Part shown: piece by piece, positions 8,514 through 14,922 of the stretch
Numbering within the stretch: position 1 is the first letter of the stretch
Layout: the number at the start of each line of letters is the position of its first letter
Source of the DNA: Cohnella nanjingensis
GTDB lineage: Bacteria > Bacillota > Bacilli > Paenibacillales > Paenibacillaceae
NCBI RefSeq assembly: GCF_014212125.1
Contig: NZ_JACJVP010000032.1
Span: forward strand, 100,712-164,711
Direction of reading: 5' to 3'
DNA length: 64,000 bases
Translations under genes and position numbers: made by a program
Notes under the pieces: model-generated
What the model was told of the DNA's origin: nothing
Databases searched by the model: none
What the model saw: only the letters and a program-made list of their open reading frames with translations

Positions 8514-9051
8514 ACGACTGATGGCTCAGCTTCGGGATTCTCATGTAGTGATCAAACGTGACGATTTGTCTCACTTGACGAAGCTGGAGCGAGGTGCTCT
8601 CGCGTTGGTTATGGAATCTGTTGCCCGTTACAGGATCGAGTCCGGCAAGCGGCCGAATCATCGATATCTTGTCATCAATACGGACGAGCCTTATGCAGAG
8701 GATATCGTCGACATCCTTCGTGCCAATGGTCACTGGGAAGACGGACAAGCGGGGCGGCCTCGTGTGAGTCGGGCGGATATCTACTGGGATGCGCTCAACG
8801 AAGTGCGGCAGCTCACGGCCGGTCACGAAGGCGAACCATTTGACTGCATCGGTGCCACAGCGGAATATGCGCTAGCCATAACGGAGCCGGCTGCGGCCGC
8901 ACGAGAATATCTTCGCCTTAGCAACGTAGAGCGTGGCCTTCAGGATTACCAAAACATTATGCCTTCCGGTGCAACTGCTAAGGACGTGTTCGCCTGGATC
9001 GAATCTACCACCGGGTACCGCAGCGCTATGGAAGATCTGCCTGAGTCTTGA
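8506..9051 (+). CDS. Unknown early protein, 181 aa
   Basis: TTG 8506 follows AGGAGG at 8491-8496 and overlaps the previous gene. An internal ATG at 8521 is possible but has no ribosome site of its own. The product appears mostly helical with a LTKLERGALALVMESVARYR segment and a central YLVINTDEPYAEDIVDILR segment. No signal peptide or membrane segment. No family recognised. Confidence 0.65.
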   Translation: MDKRLMAQLRDSHVVIKRDDLSHLTKLERGALALVMESVARYRIESGKRPNHRYLVINTDEPYAEDIVDILRANGHWEDGQAGRPRVSRADIYWDALNEVRQLTAGHEGEPFDCIGATAEYALAITEPAAAAREYLRLSNVERGLQDYQNIMPSGATAKDVFAWIESTTGYRSAMEDLPES

Positions 9052-9088
9052 GGGACAGGCAATTATTACCCGATTGGGGGGGGAGAAC

Positions 9089-9880
9089 ATGCCATACATC
9101 ATCCAAGATATGGACACAGGTGCTTGGCTGAAACATAAAACCGGCCATGGGGACGATCATCCTTTCGAGGACGTCTTCGACCAGACTGTCGCCGAACGCT
9201 ATGTTGGGTTCGAACATGTATGCTACGTCGCGTTCTGGTATACCGACAAGGACCGCAAGTGGAGAATCGTCGATGTCGAATCGGAGGAGACGTTCGTTCA
9301 TGCGGGAGGCGGAAAATTCGTTCGTGAAGATCGATCTGCTGTTTTTGAACCAGAGGAACCTGACAGTCTGACGCCTGCAAAACGCTTCCGTTGGACAGAC
9401 CGGCTAGCCTGCGTAGAAGCATTATCCTTGGAGACGGCAGACAACGGCGGCAGATATGCCGCAGCACTCCGCACCATCCGACTCCGTGATTATTGTCGGA
9501 ACGCTTCCAGAATGCCACAACGCCAGCATGCGAGCTTGAAACGCGATGTCAACAAAATGGTGAAGGATATTCTGCACATGCGGGAATCTGCCGACGTCGG
9601 GGATATCGTAAAGATTCAAAAACTTGTTCCGTCCGTCTTGCCTGGCAGCGCGATCCGCGACGGCCGCAAATTGGTAGAAGCGGAAGTCATCAGCAAAGTG
9701 AGAGTCGCATCGTCCTTCCGCTATCAAGTCAGGAGGCTGGACGATCAAGCGATTCAGACCGGTAACGGCCATCTGATCAAATCCATTGTTCGGAAAAACG
9801 ACTCTATGAAAGGTGACTTGTATGACGAAAAAACGACCAGCAGCGCAGCCTACCCTCGTCGCACAGCCACCAGATCCTAA
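9089..9880 (+). CDS. Unknown early protein, 263 aa
   Basis: GGGGGGGGAGA precedes ATG 9089. Upstream in-frame codons overlap the previous gene and are not used. The N-terminal ~90 residues are acidic and aromatic (YVGFEHVCYVAFWYTDKDRK). The C-terminal half is basic and helical, with DIVKIQKLVPSVLPGSAIRD and a probable nucleic-acid-binding character. Not recognised. It overlaps the next gene in another frame. Confidence 0.6.
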   Translation: MPYIIQDMDTGAWLKHKTGHGDDHPFEDVFDQTVAERYVGFEHVCYVAFWYTDKDRKWRIVDVESEETFVHAGGGKFVREDRSAVFEPEEPDSLTPAKRFRWTDRLACVEALSLETADNGGRYAAALRTIRLRDYCRNASRMPQRQHASLKRDVNKMVKDILHMRESADVGDIVKIQKLVPSVLPGSAIRDGRKLVEAEVISKVRVASSFRYQVRRLDDQAIQTGNGHLIKSIVRKNDSMKGDLYDEKTTSSAAYPRRTATRS

Positions 9881-10058
9881 TCGATCGTTTGTCCTCCTGT
9901 CGCTCAATGAACTGAACGCCGGAACGTTGGCCGTCTCTCTTGAAAGCCTCTATCGCCAGGTGCAACGACAGCCTAGAGAACGAAAGGTCGAAAAGCTCCA
10001 CTTTGACGAGACGGGTCGGGTTCTTGATGTCCGTTACGCGGAAGAGGCTAAGCCATGA
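9822..10058 (+). CDS. Unknown early protein, 78 aa
   Basis: ATG 9822 (MTKKRPAAQPTL) follows AAAGGTG by six bases. The core SFVLLSLNELNAGTLAVSLE plus a C-terminal FDETGRVLDVRY strand suggests a small alpha/beta protein. It overlaps the preceding gene and, by ATGA, the loader gene behind it, so it may be coupled to the loader. Function unknown. Confidence 0.6.
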   Translation: MTKKRPAAQPTLVAQPPDPNRSFVLLSLNELNAGTLAVSLESLYRQVQRQPRERKVEKLHFDETGRVLDVRYAEEAKP

Positions 10059-11017
10059 TCAGCATGAAGGACGCCATCCAGCAGAACACTGGTCTGATGG
10101 CCCGCGTTGCGGAAGTGCAAAACCGGTATACTCCGGCGTACTACCGCGAGCAGCTCCCGGAACTGGCAGATCTCGACGTTACAGACGACCAAATCCGCAG
10201 GGCGAGTGTGCAGCTCTACGAGCGCATACGCCAGAAGGAACAGTGCGCGAGCTGCACAGGCTATCTCAAGTGTCAGCGGCCGGTAGATCATGAAGGCATG
10301 ATCGTCGTCTTAGATGTGCAAGGGAACGACGAAGCCGCTCATGGCAGGCACATCTGCAGCCGGCTGCAGAAGTGTGAACGCTTGGAAGAATACCTGCTGG
10401 AGCAGCGCTGGTCGAAGCTCCTCCAACTATCCGGAAAGGCGGCCAATGACAAAGGACTTACGTTTAGCAATTTTCCCAGCGCTCAGACGCGCCGGCACAA
10501 GAAGCTCTGCGCTTACGTTCATGATTTCGCGAACAATTTTGAGCCGGGACAGCCAAAGAGCGGCGTTTACATCTTTGGGCCGCCGGGTACCGCCAAAACC
10601 CATCTGATGCTTGCGATGGTCAATCGTTTGGAGGAGCGGCGAATACCATGCCTATTCATTCGCACAGACGCTGTCTACCGTAATCTGCGGGGCATGCTCA
10701 CCCGCAAGGAAGCACTGGATACCGTTCTTGAATCGTACAGCAGCACTCCTGTCCTGGTGATCGACGAGTTTGCTCAAGAAGCCGCTACAGATTTTACTGT
10801 CGACATCATCTTCGAACTTATCAACGCTCGTTACGGAAATGGATTGCCAACCTTCGCGACCAGTAATTACAGTCCAGATGACATCTACAGCAAGGCAAGC
10901 AAAAAGCTAGGCCTTGACGCGAAGGTCGAAGCAATCCGCAGCCGGCTCCAGCAGCTCATGATGCACAAATACATGGACGGTGAAGACGGCCGCCGTCTCA
11001 ACCGGCCGGATCTATAA
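10055..11017 (+). CDS. DnaC/DnaI/IstB-like AAA+ helicase loader
   Basis: This 320-aa protein has an N-terminal helical and probable zinc-binding region (Cys64, 67, 73, 101, 107) and a C-terminal AAA+ domain with Walker A GPPGTAKT (175-182) and Walker B VLVIDEFA (233-240). That order is typical of DnaI/DnaC loaders, which place the replicative helicase on DNA. Mu recruits the host loader through PriA, so a phage-encoded one beside MuB may make transposition-replication less host-dependent. IstB-like transposition ATPase is the alternative. Confidence 0.8.
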   Translation: MISMKDAIQQNTGLMARVAEVQNRYTPAYYREQLPELADLDVTDDQIRRASVQLYERIRQKEQCASCTGYLKCQRPVDHEGMIVVLDVQGNDEAAHGRHICSRLQKCERLEEYLLEQRWSKLLQLSGKAANDKGLTFSNFPSAQTRRHKKLCAYVHDFANNFEPGQPKSGVYIFGPPGTAKTHLMLAMVNRLEERRIPCLFIRTDAVYRNLRGMLTRKEALDTVLESYSSTPVLVIDEFAQEAATDFTVDIIFELINARYGNGLPTFATSNYSPDDIYSKASKKLGLDAKVEAIRSRLQQLMMHKYMDGEDGRRLNRPDL

Positions 11018-11032
11018 GGGGGAACCATCATC

Positions 11033-11329
11033 ATGCCCTACAATCTTTTCGAAGTCCCGCAGGTGAACGGCTTGGACGAGCTAAACGCAGCCCACCGTGA
11101 GCTGAACCTCGCCTGGCAACAATTCGACCAGTCGCCGCCCGATCCGGCACTGATCGACGCGGCGATCTTTCGAATCAATTCAGCAGAACGCCGGTACAGC
11201 GCGATCAAGTCCAATCATCGAGATTCCCGCTCTCCCCGTTCTAACGAAACACTAACTACCACATCGAGAGGATGGCATCAATGGCTAAAACGAAAGAGCA
11301 ACCCGTTTTCCAATCTTGGGACGAAGTGA
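11033..11329 (+). CDS. Unknown early protein upstream of gam
   Basis: ATG 11033 follows AAGGGGG. The first ~60 of 98 residues look real (LDELNAAHRELNLAWQQFDQ, helical), while the Ser/Thr/Arg-rich tail overlaps gam by 49 bases. No family recognised. Often a small helical protein of this sort precedes gam in Mu-like phages. Confidence 0.6.
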   Translation: MPYNLFEVPQVNGLDELNAAHRELNLAWQQFDQSPPDPALIDAAIFRINSAERRYSAIKSNHRDSRSPRSNETLTTTSRGWHQWLKRKSNPFSNLGTK

Positions 11330-11772
11330 ACGAGGGGATGCGTTCCCTAATCGAGATCGACCAACACGTAACGAACATTGAGTCGACCATGAACAATCAA
11401 CTGAACGAGATCAAGAAGGATGCCGAGCTACGAGCGAAGCCCCTGCTCGCCCAGAAAGAGAAATTAATGAAGGACATCCAGGCCTTCACGGAGCATCATA
11501 TCGATGAATTCCGCGAGAGCAAGACGAAAAGTCTCACCTTTGGTGAGGTCGGCTTCCGCCGGGCGACTAGTATCTCGTATCGGAATGTCAAGGCCGTCCT
11601 GGAAGCGTTGAAACTGCACAAAATGACGGATTGCATCAAAGTGACGGAGGCCATCGAAAAGGATCAGTTAAGCAAATACGATGACGCCGCCCTTGCACGG
11701 ATCGGAGTGAAGCGGACATCGAAGGACAAATTCTTCTTGAAACCTGCTGTCGAAAGGATTGAGGTTCAATGA
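11281..11772 (+). CDS. gam: Gam-like host-nuclease inhibitor
   Basis: The 163-aa product starts at ATG 11281 (GAGAGG nine bases upstream; ATG 11272 is too close to it). It has the Mu Gam pattern: a long antiparallel helical hairpin (about 20-85, IESTMNNQLNEIKKDAELRA) then a conserved SLTFGEVGFRRATSISYRN core and a KDKFFLKP end. Gam dimers bind DNA ends, protecting linear phage DNA from RecBCD/AddAB exonuclease, and are related to Ku. ATGA overlap with the following gene. Confidence 0.88.
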   Translation: MAKTKEQPVFQSWDEVNEGMRSLIEIDQHVTNIESTMNNQLNEIKKDAELRAKPLLAQKEKLMKDIQAFTEHHIDEFRESKTKSLTFGEVGFRRATSISYRNVKAVLEALKLHKMTDCIKVTEAIEKDQLSKYDDAALARIGVKRTSKDKFFLKPAVERIEVQ

Positions 11773-12014
11773 CAACGAGAATCACGCCGAAGGAACGGTC
11801 GACCAATCGGCCGCAGCCGCTCCTCCGTTCCCTACCAACCGGCCGAGCACAGGTCCAACTAGATATGGACATCACGACGTCGACGCGCGGCGCGATGGAC
11901 TTACTGAGCGGTGTCAGCACGTTTATCCAAACAGCAGGAGATAAAGGGAAATTTCGCTTGATCCTCTCGCTCGAAAAAGCATCCGAGGAGGAATCCGTGA
12001 ATGATGATAGCTGA
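11769..12014 (+). CDS. Unknown early protein, 81 aa
   Basis: ATG 11769 overlaps the gam stop codon (ATGA), which implies coupled translation. After a basic N-terminus the segment TSTRGAMDLLSGVSTFIQTA suggests an alpha helix, followed by a FRLILSLEKA strand and an acidic tail. No family recognised. Confidence 0.55.
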   Translation: MTTRITPKERSTNRPQPLLRSLPTGRAQVQLDMDITTSTRGAMDLLSGVSTFIQTAGDKGKFRLILSLEKASEEESVNDDS

Positions 12015-12147
12015 ACAAGCAATCGAATTTAGCCCCCACTACGACCGCCTCTTCGACGCCGATCTGACAACAACAGGCGGATCGTATCGCTGGATGATGT
12101 CGATTGAGGATTGCATCTGGCAATACCAACATGGAGTGGATAACTAG
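12001..12147 (+). CDS. Small unknown protein, 48 aa
   Basis: ATG 12001 (or 12004) follows GAGGAGG and overlaps the previous gene. The frame ends TAG 12145-12147. The product begins MMIAEQAIEFSPHYDRLFDA and contains an aromatic IEDCIWQYQH segment. Below usual gene-finder length, but the ribosome site is good. Confidence 0.5.
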   Translation: MMIAEQAIEFSPHYDRLFDADLTTTGGSYRWMMSIEDCIWQYQHGVDN

Positions 12148-12172
12148 CGCGAATGACACATAACAAACAGAA

Positions 12173-12192
12173 GACCCTCATTCGTGAGGGTC
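12173..12192 (+). promoter_or_regulatory. UUCG-tetraloop leader hairpin
   Basis: GACCCTCA (12173-12180) TTCG TGAGGGTC (12185-12192) is a perfect 8-bp stem with the very stable UUCG loop, 23 bases before the GTG start at 12216. No T-tract follows, so it looks like a translational or RNA-processing element, not a terminator. Confidence 0.6.
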
Positions 12193-12215
12193 GGACTGTT
12201 TCAGGAGGAACACTT

Positions 12216-12458
12216 GTGGCAAGCGGCTGCATTTTTGGGGAGTGTCCATATTGTGGTGAGCTGGTGTGGGAGGACGGATATAGCCTCGATAGATTCGACC
12301 GCATATGTTGCATAGGCTGCCGTGTCAAAGCAGGAAAGAAAGCCGCGATGGAACTCAAGCTGAAGATCATGCAAGAAGCGTTAGAAAAATTGTCTCGGGA
12401 ATCATTTGTCGCAACTGAAGCGCTATTTAAAGTCCGAGAGATTGACGGGCAGCTTTGA
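12216..12458 (+). CDS. Small zinc-ribbon protein
   Basis: GTG 12216 follows AGGAGG by seven bases and is preferred over an ATG at 12153 that has no ribosome site and would make the UUCG hairpin coding. The 80-aa product has CPYC (about 11-14) and CCIGC (about 31-35) knuckles forming a zinc ribbon, then a helix. Zinc-ribbon miniproteins of phages often bind RNA or DNA; the target is unknown. Confidence 0.65.
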   Translation: MASGCIFGECPYCGELVWEDGYSLDRFDRICCIGCRVKAGKKAAMELKLKIMQEALEKLSRESFVATEALFKVREIDGQL

Positions 12459-12486
12459 AGTTGGTGATTGGGAGGGATTTAAGATA

Positions 12487-12894
12487 ATGATCACAGCTGA
12501 ACAACGAAGGAAAATATTCGGCCTGCAAAAGCAACATGCGGTAGATGAAGATGACCTGTACTCAGTGGTCGAGCAGATCAGCGGAGGCAGAAGCATCTCG
12601 GCCTTGACCAAGGACCAGGCTATCCAAGTTATCGACCGTCTGGCCCGACTGGCCGGGGAAGCAAAACCCGAGCAGCGCAGCAATCGTGCAAGCGATGCCC
12701 AGCTCAGCAAGATTCAAAAGCTGGAGAAAGACATGGGTTGGTCGACCGATCCATCCAGGCTACAGGGCTTCTTGCGCAAGGTCGTTGGCGTGGACCGGCC
12801 GATCTGGCTGACCAAGCAACAGGCGAGCAAGGTCATCGAAGCCTTGAAGAACATGCAGGGCCGCGCGGAACGCCGACCACCGCCGCAGCCATAA
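12487..12894 (+). CDS. GemA-like (Mu gp16) regulatory protein
   Basis: The 135-aa product starts at ATG 12487 with GGGAGG upstream. It matches the DUF1018/GemA pattern: LQKQHAVDEDDLYSVVEQIS then SISALTKDQAIQVIDRL in the first half, and a second module with IQKLEKDMGWS and WLTKQQASKVIEALK. In Mu, GemA/gp16 affects host gene expression and DNA supercoiling and sits just before mor, as here. Confidence 0.8.
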   Translation: MITAEQRRKIFGLQKQHAVDEDDLYSVVEQISGGRSISALTKDQAIQVIDRLARLAGEAKPEQRSNRASDAQLSKIQKLEKDMGWSTDPSRLQGFLRKVVGVDRPIWLTKQQASKVIEALKNMQGRAERRPPPQP

Positions 12895-12917
12895 AACATT
12901 GCGGGGGAGGAATGTGT

Positions 12918-13250
12918 ATGAGCATAGTTGAACATTGGGTAAATGATATCAGACCCGAAGACCTACCTGATCCGTATAACAACATCGCGCTGGAGATTGG
13001 TGTGGATCAAACAATGAAGATAGCCTTGCGTTTTGGCGGGACTCAGGTGTACTTTCCAAAGTACGACAGCGTACTGAGCAACGCCCGAGATCGCCAGATT
13101 CGCAAAGAGTACGACGGATACAATACGAAGGAGCTTGCATTAAAATTCAACTTGACGGAGAATTGGGTGCGGAGTATTGTACGGGGTAAGTCTCCGGAGG
13201 AGGATCTGGACCAGAACCAGCTGAAGCTCTTTGACGACGATCCCCTGTGA
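12918..13250 (+). CDS. mor: Mor-family transcription activator
   Basis: ATG 12918 lies seven bases after GGGGGAGG; ATG 12912 is too close to it. The 110-aa protein matches the Mor/C family: DLPDPYNNIALEIGVDQTMK, then FGGTQVYFPK, then a C-terminal HTH (YNTKELALKFNLTENWVRSIV). Mor dimers switch Mu from early to middle transcription. Being last in the early operon and directly before a strong terminator, it probably activates the head operon. Confidence 0.9.
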   Translation: MSIVEHWVNDIRPEDLPDPYNNIALEIGVDQTMKIALRFGGTQVYFPKYDSVLSNARDRQIRKEYDGYNTKELALKFNLTENWVRSIVRGKSPEEDLDQNQLKLFDDDPL

Positions 13251-13309
13251 GTGTTTCACCAAAGTATGTTTCTCAACTGCTTTACCCGACTATATGAGCC
13301 ATATTCGAT

Positions 13310-13351
13310 AAGCTATCAATGTAACCACACATTGATAGCTTTTTTATTTTT
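13310..13351 (+). terminator. Rho-independent terminator after mor
   Basis: AAGCTATCAATG (13310-13321) pairs perfectly with CATTGATAGCTT (13330-13341) across an 8-base loop, followed by a T-rich run. It closes the early/middle operon before the late genes. Confidence 0.92.
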
Positions 13352-13367
13352 CAAAGGGGGATTTCAA

Positions 13368-13742
13368 CTGGATACGTTGCCTGTCGGAGTACTTGCATTT
13401 CTGGTTGTGACGATGCTTGGCGTCGTGAGCTATTTTCTCAAGGATCTGAACTCGTCGATCAAGCAAAAGGAAACCCAGCAAGACAAATCTTTGGACGGTA
13501 TCAAATCGGAATTCAGCAAGCTGAAAGAAGAGCTGCCGGCGAAGTATGTGATGAAAGAAGATTTTAATCGAGTCCTGCATGAGCTCAAGGAAGATCAAGC
13601 TCGCAACCTGAAAGAACTGAAAGACGATCAGACACGCGCCATTGCTGGCGTCGAACATAAAGTAGATACGCTGACCCGGGACGTGCGCGACATGCTGCAG
13701 CTCGTCTCGAAACTTACAGGGGCTGGGGGCAAATCGGAATGA
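13368..13742 (+). CDS. DUF2730-like membrane-anchored coiled-coil protein
   Basis: AAAGGGGG ends seven bases before CTG 13368, so this rare start codon is the best-placed one; TTG 13377 is 16 bases away. The ~124-aa product has one N-terminal membrane segment (VGVLAFLVVTMLGVVSYFL) and a long charged coiled coil with a repeated LKEDQARNLKELKDDQTRA unit. Mu-like phages carry a similar DUF2730 protein just before the terminase genes. Function unknown; holin/spanin accessory is possible. Confidence 0.7.
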   Translation: MDTLPVGVLAFLVVTMLGVVSYFLKDLNSSIKQKETQQDKSLDGIKSEFSKLKEELPAKYVMKEDFNRVLHELKEDQARNLKELKDDQTRAIAGVEHKVDTLTRDVRDMLQLVSKLTGAGGKSE

Positions 13743-14032
13743 ACAACTCAAACAAGGAAGTTCGCGGCTTCATCCTTTCCATTCTAAAGCTGCAATATCC
13801 AGGAACGGCGAGCGACCGGCTGATCAGTCTGACGCTGAACGATTCGCATCTTGAGTCCGCTCTGCCGCAGATTCGCGGTCACCTCCACTATCTCGAAGAA
13901 AAGGGCTACGTCAAGACGGAGGAAGGCAACGAACTCGGCATGCAGCGGACGATGGCGACGCTGACGGCCAAAGGCATCGACCTGCTTGACGGCAACATCC
14001 CGGATGAACCGGGCATCATGGTGATCCGATAA
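13739..14032 (+). CDS. Mu gp26-like winged-helix protein
   Basis: The 97-aa product overlaps both neighbours by ATGA-type junctions. It looks like a winged helix (RGFILSILKLQ ... QIRGHLHYLEEKGYVKTEE ... ATLTAKGIDLLDG). Genes at this position in Mu-like phages encode a small DNA-binding protein next to the small terminase. A packaging or regulatory role is inferred. Confidence 0.7.
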   Translation: MNNSNKEVRGFILSILKLQYPGTASDRLISLTLNDSHLESALPQIRGHLHYLEEKGYVKTEEGNELGMQRTMATLTAKGIDLLDGNIPDEPGIMVIR

Positions 14033-14592
14033 TGTCCCGCCGCAAGCACAGCAAAGTCCTCCAGCTGCCGGAGGAGATCGTCGAAGCGGTCAACAAGCAA
14101 CTGACGAGCGGCATCCCCTATCGCGACATTGCGGATGCGATCAATAAGCTGACCCCGGAGACCGGCATCGAGGTCAGTCACATGGCCGTGCAGCGATACG
14201 GCAAGGACTTCCTCGGCCGGCTGGAGCGATTGAAGATCGTCAATGAGCAGGCCAAGGCCATTATCGACTCGCACGGAGACGGCCCGGATACGGCGCTCAG
14301 CGAGGCAGCAAACAAGATGGCGCTGTCGATCATCATGGAGACGCTCCTCTCCGCACAGAACAGCCTGGAAGGCGAGAGCCTGACAGCTGTCATGCGGGCG
14401 CTTGCCCAGCTGCAGCGCAGCTCCATCGCGAGTGAAAAGCTGAAGTTCCAGTTCGATAAAGGCGTATCCAAGGCGGTCGCCGAAGTCCGGGCCGGTCTCC
14501 AGGAAGAGCTGAAGAACGATCCCGATCTGCATCATCGGCTGCTGGAGAAGCTCAGCCAAGTGGAAGCGAACTTGCTAGCCGCTGCCAATTAA
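14032..14592 (+). CDS. Small terminase subunit, Mu gp27-like (DUF3486)
   Basis: The 186-aa protein opens with a helix-turn-helix (LPEEIVEAVNKQLTSGIPYR, then DIADAINK) and continues as long helices ending KLSQVEANLLAA. This fits DUF3486, the Mu gp27 family that recognises the packaging site with the large subunit. It precedes the large terminase, but is separated from it by 330 bases of apparently structured non-coding DNA. Confidence 0.85.
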   Translation: MSRRKHSKVLQLPEEIVEAVNKQLTSGIPYRDIADAINKLTPETGIEVSHMAVQRYGKDFLGRLERLKIVNEQAKAIIDSHGDGPDTALSEAANKMALSIIMETLLSAQNSLEGESLTAVMRALAQLQRSSIASEKLKFQFDKGVSKAVAEVRAGLQEELKNDPDLHHRLLEKLSQVEANLLAAAN

Positions 14593-14612
14593 GTCGCTGA
14601 TTGAACGAAAGA

Positions 14613-14898
14613 GGTAGGGTTATCCATCCTACCCAGAGGCCTGGGATGTGGGTCCTCCCCCTCCCTGCATCCTGGGTCTCTGAGTGCGGATGGATATCGC
14701 ACTACGCTCCTTGATAACGGCTGCCAAGCCGTGCGTCTGACAAGCGCACCATATCGCCCCTTATTAGGGATGCAGGGGCCGCTAGCCGAGCAATCGGGAC
14801 GGGCTGGGAACCCGTACGGCGTTGCGACGATCCGGTTGATCCGGGGAGCGATCAGTGAGAACAACCGCGAACCTGCATCCGCTGGAGACGATGTCTCC
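14613..14898 (+). ncRNA. Candidate structured RNA between terminase subunits
   Basis: The 330-bp gap 14593-14922 breaks an otherwise overlapping operon and folds as consecutive helices: GGTAGG 14613-14618/14628-14633; a 15-bp stem 14634-14648/14668-14682 (three GU pairs, no mismatch); AGTGCG 14683-14688/14698-14703; ACGGCT 14717-14722/14727-14732 with GCCA loop; a 9-bp long-range helix 14768-14776/14872-14880 closing a domain with ACGGG/CCCGT (14799-14815) and CCGG hairpins; and GGAGAC 14884-14889/14893-14898. No plausible protein is encoded. I do not recognise a known family. A packaging RNA, riboregulator or leader controlling terL are possible roles. Found by hand, without energy or covariation tests. 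Confidence 0.65.
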
Positions 14899-14922
14899 GA
14901 ATCGAGCCGGAGGTGATGGACA

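Noticed and set aside
12738-12917. N-terminal extension of the Mor-like protein
   Set aside because: It overlaps the GemA-like gene; a strong ribosome site marks ATG 12918, and the Mor family starts there.
14683-14760. Possible tRNA or tRNA-like element in the terminase gap
   Set aside because: Hairpins are present but there is no cloverleaf, no GTTCGAATC-type T-loop and no consistent acceptor stem.
14731-14916. Open frame of 61 codons in the terminase gap
   Set aside because: No ribosome site, composition unlike neighbours, and it lies across the predicted RNA helices.
14593-14922. Self-splicing intron between terminase genes
   Set aside because: The flanking genes are complete and separate, with a stop before and a ribosome site after, so there are no exons to join; no group I or II core motif seen.
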